From Eutreptiella sp. 'Long Island Sound 2002' (lineage: Eukaryota > Euglenozoa > Euglenophyceae > Eutreptiales > Eutreptiaceae): DNA of 64,000 nucleotides. The notes under the pieces were generated by a model. It was given only the letters and a program-made list of their open reading frames with translations, made no database searches and was not told the DNA's origin. A program made the translations under genes and the position numbers. The DNA is taken from contig OZ038383.1 of NCBI GenBank assembly GCA_964036045.1, forward strand, positions 95,041,568 through 95,105,567, written 5' to 3'. Within the stretch, counting starts at the first letter, position 1; every line of letters starts with the position of its first letter. Below, in pieces: positions 7,669 through 18,280 of this stretch.

Positions 7669-9014
7669 CTACACCCCTCTCCCCGACTCTAGGTGGCTCC
7701 ACCATACGGCTCTAAGGTACGTGCGAAGGGTACAACTTCGTGCATACACGTGGCGGAAGGGGCTAAACTTGATCAAAACGGGGTCAAAATGGGCTCAAAA
7801 CACTTCTTTGTGGACCCCTAATGGTCCACGGTCACTTTTGGAAAAACACGTTTTCGACCCATTTTTCACCCATTTTTGCTCCCTAAACGGCCCCTTTTTC
7901 AAGCATATTGGGATTTTCCATGGGCCAAAACCAGTCCCAATGGGCTCAAAATGGGCTAAAAATGTTTGTCTGAGCATCCCAAACGGTCCACGATCACTTT
8001 TGGAAAAACGCATTTTTCACCCATTTTTGACCCATTTTTGGTCCCAAAACGACCCATTTTTAAGGCGTTTTGGGATTTTACATGGGCCAAAATCCCGGAT
8101 CTCGGGCTCAAAATGGGCTAAAAAAACTTGTTTGAGCATGCCAAAGGGTCCACGATCTATTTTGGAAAATTGCATTTTTGACCCAGTTTAGACCAATTTT
8201 TGGTTTTGAAACAGCCCATTTTCAAGGCATTTTGGGATTTTCCATGGCCCAAAATGCGACACCACGGGCTCAAAACGGGCTAAAAACACTTGTTTGAGCA
8301 TCCCAAGTGGTCTAGGTACAACTTAGAAAAAATGAATTTTTTCGCCCCGGGGACCCCGGTGGACCCACTGTTGGCCCCAACCGTGCGCGGGCTCCGCTGC
8401 CCTCCGCCTGCACCAAGTGACCACTGGTACGGGGGTCTACGGGTCTCGTTGGGCCATTGTGAGGCTTGGAAACCACAAAAAGTGGGGGATTGCGGGTGGA
8501 CTAGGTGCCCCCGGAATTCGGTTTTGGGCCACATAGCCTAAGATATGGCCCGTTTTTGGTTTCGGGCCTATTTGACGCGAACAGCGCACATTCAGGCCAT
8601 ATTTGGCCATTTTTGGGCCGTTTCTCGGACGCATCGTGGAGCTAGAGGGCAATAAAGGGCTCTTGGTCACGGCGCCATCGAGGCACATGTGTAGTGTTCG
8701 GACCCTTTCGCTTCGTTTGGCCGTTTTGATTGGGTTTCGGGGCCGTTTTGGGCCAAAAAAAGCTATTTTGGGGCACAAAATGCGCAGTTTTGGGATGGCA
8801 TCTCCCGACTTCGCGCCCCCAACCCGGGGCGCCACCGGTGAGTTTTTGGCTCAAACCTTGGAATTGGCAAGGCCACCATCTAGGCTCTAGGATGGCTACA
8901 GTAGAGTAGAGCCCGGAGCGATGAGGAGGAGCAATGGGCAAAACGGAAAGGAGAAGTGCTTGTTTGTTGCTTGCTTGTTGCTTGTTAGCTAGATTTAAGG
9001 GGAGAGGGGTGTAG
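7669..9014 (+). mobile_element. TIR element copy A (non-autonomous, ~1.35 kb)
   Basis: Left end CTACACCCCTCTCCCC (7669-7684) and right end GGGGAGAGGGGTGTAG (8999-9014) are perfect 16-bp inverted repeats. Inside the left end is a block ending GTGGCGGAAGGGGCTAAAC, then about three ~162-bp tandem units (landmarks near 7801, 7967, 8128 and 8290), then a right half with 'ccgtgcgcgggc' and a GAGTAGAGTAGAG box. There is no transposase. Open frames here are products of the repeat sequence. (TG)n/(TA)n DNA flanks the left side. Confidence 0.8.
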
Positions 9015-9109
9015 TAACATATATGGGGGTTGGCGAGGGGGGGGGGGGGGTGTCTATTCGTTAAACTAGCAGGAATGTTTCGGTCCGGGCTGATTTTCGG
9101 AAAAATGTT

Positions 9110-9420
9110 GTTCCGTAGGGGGGGGGGGGGGGATGTTATACCTTTTCGAAATCTCCAAGAAAACGGTTTTTGGGGTATGTATGGGTTAGGGGGGGGGTAG
9201 GCACCCACATTTCTTCGGAAATCAGGGCGCAAGTCGGACGCTTCCAGGATTTTGGGCTCTCTGTGCAGAATACACAGGTCGCTAATTGGGGTCTGGGAGA
9301 GAACCGGGCATGGTTCCAACATATCGTCACTACAACCAAAAACCATAGAAGGAATAAAGATGTATTTTGATGTGCCGAGTCCAAAAAATGCAAGAAAGAG
9401 GGTCGAACAAGGTGTTCAAC
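9110..9420 (+). repeat. dispersed repeat with 'atgtatgggttggggg' core
   Basis: A TTTTCGAAATC ... AGAAAA ... ATGTATGGGTT-poly(G)-TAGG block recurs near 39470-39560, 45910-46010 and 52735-52830, and inverted near 40350-40420 and 46505-46620. Downstream a G(T/C)ATTTTGA(T/C)GTGC stretch is also shared between 9360 and 46150. The poly-G is part of the repeat. Confidence 0.55.
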
Positions 9421-9776
9421 TCTACCAACGGCCCATTTTCTCTCACATGTGTGTGTCCTCGTCTCTAGCGGGTTTCTCCTGTCAACTCCCAGCAAGGCAA
9501 CCCGTTCCTCGAGCACACATAATTCGCAACATATGTAGCCGTTATCCTCATACCCCAACCCTTTTCGAGCTCTACACGGAGCTCACGCGCATCACCAAGT
9601 CCGCTCCCATGAGGGGCCCTAAGTATAGGGAGTACCCGTTTGTACTCGTCCAGCCGGACGAAATTTCCACCCTCACTCCAGAAAAACACCGTTCCGGCGA
9701 CGACGAAGTTCTACCAGTACGCAAGTACCGGCACGCCCGGAGAGCTCCCCAGTCGTCGCATTCCTTGTTTGTGTGA
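9360..9776 (+). CDS. hypothetical ORF or exon
   Basis: 138 codons from ATG 9360 to TGA 9776. The first residues (MYFDVPSP) resemble the start of a frame in the related repeat at 46152 (MHFDVLNP). The second half looks like real protein, with TLFELYTELTRITKSAPM, a basic stretch and YPFVLVQPDEISTLTPEK. I do not recognise it. It lies between two TIR elements, with no supporting neighbour on the same strand. It may be an exon whose partners are lost or lie elsewhere. The start falls inside a dispersed repeat, which lowers confidence. Confidence 0.3.
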   Translation: MYFDVPSPKNARKRVEQGVQLYQRPIFSHMCVSSSLAGFSCQLPARQPVPRAHIIRNICSRYPHTPTLFELYTELTRITKSAPMRGPKYREYPFVLVQPDEISTLTPEKHRSGDDEVLPVRKYRHARRAPQSSHSLFV

Positions 9777-10329
9777 TTGTTGTATGCCAGGGGCATATCA
9801 CCGGTGCCCGAATGCCGCATTTTGTGGTCCTTGGGAGAAGGTGAGGTCCAAGAAGCAATAGACGGCCAGGCATCGTTATCGAAACGTGTTGGTACCACTC
9901 CACCAGTGCCTGTCGTGTTTCGTGCATTGCTTCGTCATATTGTGGAGTAACAAGGAAACACCAAGATTTTCGAGACGCATCAATTTACCCCGGCATTTTT
10001 TCCCAACAAAACGATATGTCCGAGAAACTAAGGGCACAAGGCAAGTACACAGCAAACAAGCAAGCAGCCGGGCAGCCAGATTGACAGATTTCAGGCAAAA
10101 GCGTCCAACTTTCCCAAGCCGTAAAGCCTCGCCGCCGTTTCAACAAGCAACGGGACCTCTTTGTTTGGATTCCCCACATTCAAAATAGGGGGGGGGGGTG
10201 TGTGCACCACCTAAAATGGTACCACACAAGGGGCGTCCGAACCGGATTTCTAGAAAATCGGCTGCTAGTTTAACAAACAGGGGGGTTTAGACCCTCCACC
10301 CCGTCCAACCCCCATATATATCTTTTAAT
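9777..10329. other. no gene seen
   Basis: Mixed-composition sequence ending in a short G run near 10190 and a TA-rich stretch that abuts TIR element copy B. Confidence 0.5.
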
Positions 10330-11512
10330 CCACACCCCTCTCCCCAACTCGAAGTGGCTTCACCGTACGGCTCTAACGTTCGTGCAAAGTGTACAACTTG
10401 GTGCATACATGTGGCGGAAGGGGCTAAACTGGGTCAAAAAGGTCTCAAAATTAGTTAATTTGAACTATGTGTGCACCCCCAATGGTCGAATACCACTTTT
10501 GGAAAAATACATTTCTAGACCCGTTTTTCACCCATTCTAGCTTCAAAAACGGACCGTTCTCAAGGCAGATCGGGATTTTTCATGGCCCAAAACGTGTCAC
10601 CACGAGCTCAAAATGGGCTAACACCACTTGTTTGAGTGTCCCAAATAGTCTAGGATCACCGTTGAAAAAATGCGTACCCATTTTGACCCATTTTTGGTCC
10701 CAAAACTGCCCAAATTTAAGGCATTTTGGGATTTGCCATGGCCCAAAACGCGCCACCACAGGCTCAAAACGGCCTAAAAACACTTGTTTGAGCATTCCAA
10801 GTGGTCTGGGAACAACTTAGAAAAAAATGATTTTTATTTGCCCGGGGGACCCCGGTGGACGCGCCGTTGGCCCCAACCATGCGCGGGCTGCGCTGCCCTC
10901 ACGCTGCACCAAGTAACCACTAGTACGGGGGTCTACGCGTCTCGTTGGGCGAATTTAAGGCTTGGAAACCACAAAAAGTGGGGGGTTGTCGGTGGACTAG
11001 GTGCCCTCAGAACCGGTTTTGAGCCACATAGCCCAAGATACAGCCCGTTCTTCGTTTTGGAAGTGTTTGACACACACTGCACGCAATTTGGGACATTTTT
11101 TGGCATTTTTGGGTCGTTTCTGGGACATATCGTGGAGTTAGAGGGCAAGAAAGGGCTCTTGGTCACGGGGCAATCAAGGCGCATGTGGAATGTGGCCACC
11201 GTTTCCCGTCGTTTGTCTGTTTTCAGTGGGTTCCTGGGCCGTTTGGGGCCAAAAAAAGCTGTTCTGGGGCACAGAATGCGCAGCTTTGGGAGGGCACCTC
11301 CTGACTTCGCGGCCCCGCCCCGAGGCGCCACCGGTGAGTTTTTGGCTCAAAAATTGGGATTAGGCAAGGGCACCACCTAGGCTTCAGGATGGCTAGAGTA
11401 GAGTAGAGCCCGGAGTGATGAGGCAGAGCAATGGCCAAAATCGAAAAGAGAAGTGCGTGCTTGCTTGCTTGTTTGTTGCTTGATAGCTGGATTTAAGGGG
11501 AGAGGGGTGTAG
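10330..11512 (+). mobile_element. TIR element copy B
   Basis: Left TIR 10330-10345 with one change (CCACACC for CTACACC), right TIR 11497-11512 intact. Same internal order as copy A but fewer ~162-bp units, so it is 1183 bp. The right end is followed by TAATATATATAT and, about 20 bp later, by the left end of the next copy in head-to-tail order. Confidence 0.8.
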
Positions 11513-12406
11513 TAATATATATATCCTCTAATCTACACCCCTCTCCCGAACTCTAGGTGGCTCCACCATACGGCTCTAAGGTACGTGCAAAGGGTACAAC
11601 TTGGTGCATACATGTGGCGGAAGAGCTAAACTCGGTCAAAACGGGCTCAAAATGGGCTCATTTCACTTGTCTGTATATCCTCTATGGTCCAGGAGCAATT
11701 TTTGGAGAATGCGTTTTCAACCCTTTTTTCACCCATTTTTGGTACCAAAAACAGCCCCTTTTTAAGGCATTTGGGGATGTTCCATGGGTGGAAACGCATC
11801 ACCACGGGCTCAAAATGGGCTGAAAACACTTGTTTCAGGTTACTGAACGGTCTAGGATCACTTTTCGAAAAACGCGTTTTTGACCCATTTTTGACCCCTT
11901 TTTGGTCCCAAAACGGCCCATTTTCAAGGCATTTTGAGATTTTGCATAGGCCAAAACGCGTCCGCACAGGCTCAAACCGGGAGAAAAACACTTGGTTGAG
12001 CATTGCAAGTGGTCTAGTAACAATTGTTGGAAAAAAGGATTTTTTCGCCTGGGGACGGTGGTGCACCCACTATTGGCCCCCACCGTGCGCAGGCCGGGCT
12101 GCCCTCCTGCTCCACAAAGTGACCACTGGTACGGGGGTCTAGGCGTCTTGTTGAGCGATTTTGAGGCTTGAAAACCACAAAGGGGGGGGGGGGGCAGATG
12201 TAACAAGTGCCCTCGGAATAGAATTCTGAGCCACGTAGCCCAAGATACGGCCCGTTCTTGGTTTTGGGCTTGTTTGACACAAATAGCGCACATTCATGCC
12301 ATTTTTAGCCATTTTTGGGCCGGTTCTCGGACATATTGTGGAGTTAGAGGGCAACAAAGGGCTCTTTGCTACGGGGCAATCAAGGCGCACGTGCAGTGTT
12401 GCAACC

Positions 12407-12642
12407 CTTTTTTTCTTTTCTGTTGACTGACTCCAGAAGTTCAAAGACTACTGAAGACTGTGCTTGGGAAAGTGGGTGTCTACATCACATGATACATTGG
12501 ATCCCCGCAACGCGGGGCACATGGCAAAGACCCAAAGTTCACATGCGTATAGCAGAAGGCTCTCCGATGCGGTACGCCAAACCGCCACGCCATATGGCAA
12601 GCCTATAATGCGTAACTGTTAAGGGGGTTAAGACATGCTGGA
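12407..12642 (-). other. LINE 3' untranslated region and A-rich tail
   Basis: Follows the TGA that ends the long C-terminal frame (12643-12645). It terminates in an A-rich tail beside the target duplication. No coding content. Confidence 0.6.
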
Positions 12643-13380
12643 TCACGTGTGTGCCATTCCCCACAGATCCTCAAGGGTGACAAGCTTTCGTCGCTTTGCA
12701 GGGGCCATGTCCGGTGGCGGGCGTTGGCCCAGGATGCCGGGCCTTGTGCGGCACTGGCGTTTAGGCAGAGGCGACTTCACCCGGTGGGCGGCGCGCTTAG
12801 ATGCCCACAACTGGCTCATCACCGAAAAGAGCTGAACCCTTCGGTTATGCCGCTGGTAGTGCGGGTCTGCGGAGGTGGTCCACACTCTACCACGTCGCAG
12901 AAAGGAGTGCTAGTGCTGTGATTGCTGCACCAGATCATCTAGCACGTCCCGGTATGAATCCATCGGTGAGGCCCCGAGAACGGCACGCTGATACAGAAAC
13001 CAAGGCTGGGCCAGATACTGCATCGCCGAGGCTACTTGTTGTGCCCTTGCGTCTCCGGCAGTGGAACAAAGGCACTGGTCGAGATATTTCACCGCCCATG
13101 ACCTGGTGCGGTATGACTGTGGCCGGTCCCATGTGTCCACCGCTCTACGGTGCAATGTACCTTGAGAGGCGCCGCCATCCCGCCGCGATGTTCTCTCCCG
13201 GGGCCCTGTATACGCTACTGGATTGCGGAAGACAGAGTCCGTGGGGTTTGGTCGTACGGCTCGTGGGCGCAGCTTTGTGTACCATGCTAACTGTGGATGG
13301 TGTGGGCAGCACCTGTGGGTTGCGGGGGGGCATGGTGAGTTGGCCGCGCGGTTGGCATACGCCAAGTAGGGCGTGGTACT
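12643..13380 (-). pseudogene. distal C-terminal region of the LINE polyprotein
   Basis: On the far side of YR element 2 the LINE frame resumes (TPYLAYANRAANS) and stays open to TGA 12643 except for one TAG at 12910-12912. It contains a Cys/His cluster (CPPATHRCCPHH), helical stretches (AQQVASAMQYLAQPWFLY) and a basic tail (KRRKLVTLEDLWGMAHT). The sequence on both sides of the TAG has ordinary protein composition and the same frame. Excising 13381-18331 puts it in frame with the upstream LINE part. The role of this region is unknown. A Cys/His domain after RNase H is common in LINE ORF2 proteins. Confidence 0.6.
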
Positions 13381-13855
13381 AGTTCCGTGGTCTCCGCAGT
13401 GCGAGCGCGTTGCCTCCACTGCCATTCCCTGACGCACCCTAACAAGCAATTCAGGCAGGAGGAGGCCGCAGGATATCACGTTTCCTTCTTCTGCACACTT
13501 CTTCTTCTGCACAACATTCCCAGCAAGAGTACGGAGAGACAGTACTTCTGGAGTGTGCGATTCCCGAGGCGGCACTGCCTCGGACATAGAAGCCACTTGG
13601 GCGGGTGGGTGGGAGGAACAGAGAAAGGAGGGCACAAACAAATTCGACTGAACAGCGGGGGGAGGGGAGAATACATCCTGTCTGCCACCCCCGCCCGCCC
13701 TACTCCGACGCACGGAATTTCCGTTCCTGCGGAACTACAGTTCCGTGGTCTCCGCAGTGCGAGCGCGTTGCCTCCACTGCCATTCCCTGACGCACCCTGA
13801 CAAGCAATTCAGGCAGGAGGAGGCCGAAGGATATCACGTTTCCTTCTTCTGCACT
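13381..13855. repeat. B2-A2-B1 terminal repeat block of YR element 2
   Basis: B2 (13381-13500) and B1 (13741-13855) are about 115-120-bp near-identical direct repeats differing at only a few positions. Between them, A2 (about 13611-13740) matches A1 at the other end of the element. A 100-bp stretch (13501-13610) is not found in A1. The A repeat starts with overlapping short palindromes (TTCCGCAGGAA, CGGAAGTTCCG). Confidence 0.75.
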
Positions 13856-13891
13856 ACAGCGAGCGAATGCGAGCCCTGTTAGAACCCTGTG

Positions 13892-15490
13892 CTACCCTGC
13901 CACCCTGGTGGAAGGTCGAGACGGGGAAAAACCACCAAACTGCCCTGGATTCATGCCCCACGATTTTCGGCGGCGCTCGGCGGCCGCCGTGACAGGTGTC
14001 CGCCGTGGGAAATCCTGGATTCGGCTCAGGGGATCGGCGGGATCGAGTGCCGACGCCACCCTGAAGAAAGAGGGCTCAACATGGCTCCGCGCCCGGAGCC
14101 AGAACATCCTTCTCATCATGCGTTGTTGACTGACGCAAGCTACACTCGCCGACAAAGCACTAAGCTGCGCCCGGGCGGCGTCATTATCTACACCCACCAC
14201 CACTAACCGCGCCCCCTTGTACACTGCGATTTGGGTGGCCCAATACGCCGCATACAATTCTGCCTGTTGGAGGGAGGTGATCCATGGCGGGCACATACGG
14301 GTGCGGTAGCACCCAGGGCTGCCCACCACCCCTACGCGGAAGCCTCCTGGCGCCTCCTCCGCGTCACTGAAAAAGACCGAAGTGCGGCGATGGCGGCGCC
14401 TGGAGATGCGGAGGGGAGTAGCAGAGAAAGCAATAACAGTGCCCAGCGACCGGGCCAAGGCCCCGGTGAAGTGGCTGCAGCCAGCACCAATCTGTCGGTA
14501 AGCCCCCGCCAAAAAAGGCGCTGCCCCCACCCCTGGCCTGGCCAGCCACCGCAGCCGGCCCAGCAGACGTGAGAGCTCGTGGGGGGAGATGCCCCCCCTC
14601 CCCAGACCCCGAAGCCATATACGCAGCGCCGCCGCAACCGCTTCTGGACTGTTGGCGATGGACCCCTGGCGCGAGTCAATACGCTTTCCTATAAAGGAGA
14701 GCCGCTGGGACGGGGTAGTTTCGGACTTAGGGCTAATGATGAACCCAGCGGACCGTAACTTATGTACAATTTTGCGCAACGCCTTGGAGACCAGACTGGG
14801 TGATGATGCTGAGACCAGAATGTCGTCTAAATATACATCCGTCACGACTGGAAGACCCTGCAGTGCAAACCGAACCACGGCCCTGACCAGACGCTGACAG
14901 ACCGCAGGTGAGTACTTCGAGCCAAAGGGGAGGCGGGTGTACCTCCATCCCTTTCCATGCACCCGCACCACAAACACCCTTCTCCACGCCCCTGGCAGCC
15001 TGATTGACCAATAGGCATTTGTAAGGTCAAGCTTAGCCATCCAGAGACGCCTTCCGCCTGGCCTGGCCAATCTATCAGCCAGCAGTTGAAGGGACGGGAG
15101 CTTGATACGTGGCGGCCTCCGGTCATCCACCGCGTTGATCTTCGTGGCGTTGAGCAAAAGGCGGCACTTGGTTTTGTTTTTGTAGCGCAGAAAAGCCGTG
15201 GCAGAGGCAGGGCGACCCGTAATACGCAGGCCACTGGTATCCAGGCGGACAGAGTTCAGCATTTTTCGCAGCTTCCCGGGAGACCTAGAATTAGGAGTGG
15301 GAAACTCGTTTTCGCTGCGAAACGCCCTGAGGTAGACATCCAGCAGATCCGCTCGTACACATTTCCTCCATATGGATTGGGCCAACGAAACTCTGCCTGC
15401 TTTACCCAGCCCTGCCCTGGCCATATCCTCCGTCACCTCTGACTGGCGCTGGAACGTGGGCGTTTTTGTGGGGGGGGGGGGGGGGGGCAA
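13892..15490 (-). CDS. reverse transcriptase-RNase H of YR element 2
   Basis: About 532 codons. RT motifs: AKLDLTNAYWSIRL (A), RLPFGSKYSPAVCQRL (B), VYLDDILVSA (C). RNase H: FFSDAEEAPGG, QQAELYAAYWA, VGVDNDAARAQL and VASALDPADPLSR. All catalytic residues seen are present and there is no internal stop. It enters from a proline run encoded by the G18 tract (15470-15487), at which the frame changes from the recombinase frame, so it is probably translated as part of a polyprotein rather than from its own ATG. It ends at TAG 13892, followed in frame by 62 more open codons into the B1/A2 repeats. It copies the element in the same way as its counterpart in YR element 1. Confidence 0.88.
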   Translation of the reverse strand: MPPPPPPTKTPTFQRQSEVTEDMARAGLGKAGRVSLAQSIWRKCVRADLLDVYLRAFRSENEFPTPNSRSPGKLRKMLNSVRLDTSGLRITGRPASATAFLRYKNKTKCRLLLNATKINAVDDRRPPRIKLPSLQLLADRLARPGGRRLWMAKLDLTNAYWSIRLPGAWRRVFVVRVHGKGWRYTRLPFGSKYSPAVCQRLVRAVVRFALQGLPVVTDVYLDDILVSASSPSLVSKALRKIVHKLRSAGFIISPKSETTPSQRLSFIGKRIDSRQGSIANSPEAVAAALRIWLRGLGRGGISPHELSRLLGRLRWLARPGVGAAPFLAGAYRQIGAGCSHFTGALARSLGTVIAFSATPLRISRRRHRRTSVFFSDAEEAPGGFRVGVVGSPGCYRTRMCPPWITSLQQAELYAAYWATQIAVYKGARLVVVGVDNDAARAQLSALSASVACVSQQRMMRRMFWLRARSHVEPSFFRVASALDPADPLSRIQDFPRRTPVTAAAERRRKSWGMNPGQFGGFSPSRPSTRVAG

Positions 15491-16978
15491 TAGCGATCAT
15501 AGATTTGCTCCTCGTCCTCCCCCAACCCGGACTGAATTACCAAACGTAGAGCCTGCAGAAGCGTTTGGCTGCCTTCGCAGCCATCAACCATTTGACGTAC
15601 CGCCGCAAACATGTCGAGCAGGGCCCCGCGGACCATGTCCGCCCTGCCACGCTTGACGCCCTGCAACTCTGATGCCGCCGCCACCGCCTGCAGGACCTCG
15701 TTCTCGCGCCCAGCGCTCTGCCCCCCCTTCTCACGTCGGTTGCGACCTGGTGCGGCGCCTTTTCTGGCCAGCCGGCGAACGTGGTTGCAGCCCGGCAGGT
15801 CGAACAGCGCTCCTTTTCGCTTCGTCTGCCATCGCGATGTCGGCCCGCATCCACGGCGCCCAGAACTGCAGCGTGGTACCCGCTCTCTCGGACATTGTGA
15901 CTCTCCTGTGTTCGTCAATCGCGGCGACCGGCAGCGGGCCACCCCGGACGAAGCTCCAAATGCTGGGCGGATACACGTGACTTTGAGCATGCTCGGTGTT
16001 GCCCAGCCCCCCCATCGCAGCAGCGATTGCGTCGGTGCCCCAAGGAGGCGCAGCTGCGCCGCCCCATACCAGCGCCATGAATGCCAGCGCAGCGCCTTGC
16101 AGTCGGATTCCGGCCTGCCAACCAGCTCTGCGATGCCTCTGTGCAGGGCGGCCCTGGAAGTGAACCACGCGGACCTGGCGGGCGGGAAACCATGGCGCGC
16201 CCGCAGCATTTGCAGGAATTCTCCCCACTCGCGCGCCAAGGGCCCTGCTTCTTCCGAGTGGAGCCCCCGCCGCCCTTTGGCCCCCGCATATCGGACGGAC
16301 CCTCCGTCGTAGGACACGGACATCGCTTCGATCGCCCGGAGTCCGAAGGATGCGCTGAGCGCCGCCATTGCACAGAGTTCCCAGTCTGCCGGACTTCGCG
16401 CCAACTTGCACATGTTCGCGAACCCTCGAGGCCCATGACTTGGAACTGACCTTGCCGAGCTTCTCTGGATATTTTTCCATCGACTGCACGACAAGCCAGT
16501 CACCGGCACTGACCGTTGGCGGTATCCAGCGTAACTTTTCCAGCAGCCGCAGCCCACTGAGCAGCTTTTTGAGTGATGATTCTGATTGGGTGGTTTGGAC
16601 GAGGTGCAGGACCTGATCGTCGAGGATGGTTCACGCGCTGGCCCCTGGCTGTTGTCGAATGCGCCTGGCGAACTTCCGTAACTCCTGCAGATATCCTCTG
16701 TTGGTGTCATCCGCGAGCCCACACACCGCCGTTCCCGCGTAAGACGAGGCGTATCCTGCTGAGACAGCCGCCTCCAATCTGCGCACTGCGTCGACCAGCT
16801 GGAGGGCGTCATGTTGGTGTATAGACGCGTTACCGCCTCGATTGCCTCCCGCTCCGTCCGAGGGCAGGCCTCGATGCTCTGCGCTGACGACCTCCTGCCG
16901 GCCGTGGAGGTCGGCCTGCGCTTTGAGTGGCTGCCCCCCCGGCGCCGAGCGTGAGCGCCGGGAGACCGGTGATGCTTG
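15488..16978 (-). pseudogene. tyrosine recombinase of YR element 2 (damaged)
   Basis: The N-terminal half continues in the gag frame after TGA 16979 (helical: DALQLVDAVRRLEAAVSAGY, YLQELRKFARRIRQQ). It is interrupted by a second TGA (16631-16633, probably from CGA) and then LLSGLRLLEKLRWIPPTVSA. Near 16440 the frame shifts by one and the catalytic part follows: SFGLRAIEAMSV (first Arg), WHSWRWYGAAQL (H-x-x-R), LLRWGGWATPSML (Trp). Where the nucleophile Tyr is expected the codon is TGT (Cys, in LKVTCI), one transition from Tyr. The ATG at 17085 lies in a shadow frame. With one extra stop, one frameshift and the lost Tyr this copy should not recombine DNA. Confidence 0.65.
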
Positions 16979-16981
16979 TCA
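16979..16981 (-). other. in-frame TGA between gag and recombinase of YR element 2
   Basis: Codon order AAA-AGA-TGA-CAA-GCA, the same frame on both sides, with more than 110 open natural-looking codons downstream. It parallels TGA-CAG at 4983-4985. Confidence 0.6.
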
Positions 16982-18280
16982 TCTTTTGCGCGCGGCGTTG
17001 CCGTGGCAGCCGACCGTGGACCCCTGCCAGTACCAGTGGCACTTCTGACAGGACCGACAGGGGGTATTCGGTGGCTTCCCTGCATTCACCAGGTCGCCGG
17101 TTGTCTTCGAACGAAAATGCGGCACACCTTTGACATAGATGAAAGGAGGCGCCCCTGGCGCGTCCTTACTTTCCTCGAACAGCTTGTCATAGTTGGAGAT
17201 GTCCTTCACTGTCCCTCTCCCACTCCTCCGACCTCCGGAGGACGACGACGACGACGAGGACGTGGTCGACCCGTAATCCGAGCTGGAGCTGTCGCAGTAC
17301 ATGGAGCCTGATGCACGCGTTGAGTGAGAGCGCTTGCCCTTGCTTTTGCCCTTGCAGCGAGCCTTCTTTTCCTTTTTCTTGGCGTTCCGCGCCTTGTCTT
17401 TGTGCACTGACTTGGCATCATCATCACATTTTAATATGGTTTCCCAGATTGCAAGTGCCAGTTCCCAATGCAGCAGGGGGTCTCCCTCGCTCCCCAGCAT
17501 GCTTGCGTCAGCGCCCCCGTCGTGTCCCGCGGCCCGAACCGCCTCACTGGCCGCCTCTGGTAGGTGCCTCAGGTACGACTCTAGTACCCTGCACAACTTC
17601 TGCGTCAAGCGACAGGCCCCGGCCCGCTTCCTCAGATCCTTAAGGTGCCCTGGGGACAGCGCATACTTGTCGTCCGCATAGGTCTGTTCCCCGTATCTGG
17701 CTCCTTCCGTCGGCCCCTCGTGCTTGCCTGCTTGCGTCTCGCGCTGCGCTCCATCTCCCGCGTTGTTTCCCGCCGATGCCCAACGTTTCCCGCGCCAGGG
17801 CCCGTCTCGCAGCGGGCTGACTCGCTGCGCTTGCCTCATGATGTCGACATACGCAAACGCTGCTTGACTCTGGTCCGGGGTTAGATCGAATCGCTGCACG
17901 TCCACGTCCCAGGACACGCTCAGAGCAAACAGGAAGCAGTCTTTGTAGTACTGGAATGTGCTAGACACCATAAGCACATTCAGCATTTGCTTAAACAACA
18001 CTGCTCCGCGCGTGGTGGTCAAATGACTAGAATTTATCCACACATTGTACCCTGCTGTAAGAACATTGCTCCTGTGTTCTTCCGGGATGTCTTCCGATTT
18101 GTCTGGATGCTTCAGCAGATGGGACCACCCCTGGTCCAACAGGTCCAGGTTTTTCGGCCAACAGATGCTCCCGACCCCAGTCATAAGAGTGGTTCTCAGC
18201 CATTGAGGACCAGAGAAAGGAGGGCACAAACAAATTGGACTGAAGAGCAGGGGGAGGGGATAATACATCGTGTCTGCCAC
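16979..18280 (-). CDS. gag-like protein of YR element 2
   Basis: 433 codons. The first ~20 residues are encoded by the A1 repeat. A globular, Trp-rich N-terminal half follows, then a helical middle (LTQKLCRVLESYLRHLPEAA), a Lys-rich stretch (ARNAKKKEKKARCKGKSKGK), a serine run and an acidic/aromatic segment. The end has a Cys/His cluster (CRSCQKCHWYWQ ... GCH) like that of the gag of YR element 1. It probably binds and packages element RNA. It ends at TGA 16979 with the recombinase in the same frame behind it. No damage is seen. Confidence 0.65.
   Translation of the reverse strand: MADTMYYPLPLLFSPICLCPPFSGPQWLRTTLMTGVGSICWPKNLDLLDQGWSHLLKHPDKSEDIPEEHRSNVLTAGYNVWINSSHLTTTRGAVLFKQMLNVLMVSSTFQYYKDCFLFALSVSWDVDVQRFDLTPDQSQAAFAYVDIMRQAQRVSPLRDGPWRGKRWASAGNNAGDGAQRETQAGKHEGPTEGARYGEQTYADDKYALSPGHLKDLRKRAGACRLTQKLCRVLESYLRHLPEAASEAVRAAGHDGGADASMLGSEGDPLLHWELALAIWETILKCDDDAKSVHKDKARNAKKKEKKARCKGKSKGKRSHSTRASGSMYCDSSSSDYGSTTSSSSSSSSGGRRSGRGTVKDISNYDKLFEESKDAPGAPPFIYVKGVPHFRSKTTGDLVNAGKPPNTPCRSCQKCHWYWQGSTVGCHGNAARKR

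Noticed and set aside
7631-8191. Long open frames in the TIR elements (for example 186 codons here, 198 at 10784, 212 at 57168)
   Set aside because: They are translations of the ~162-bp units and conserved non-coding blocks, occur in many frames and both strands, and have no start or domain conserved among copies.
15488-17085. Recombinase ATG at 17085
   Set aside because: The first ~200 codons of that ORF are out of the natural frame. The real N terminus follows gag TGA in the gag frame.
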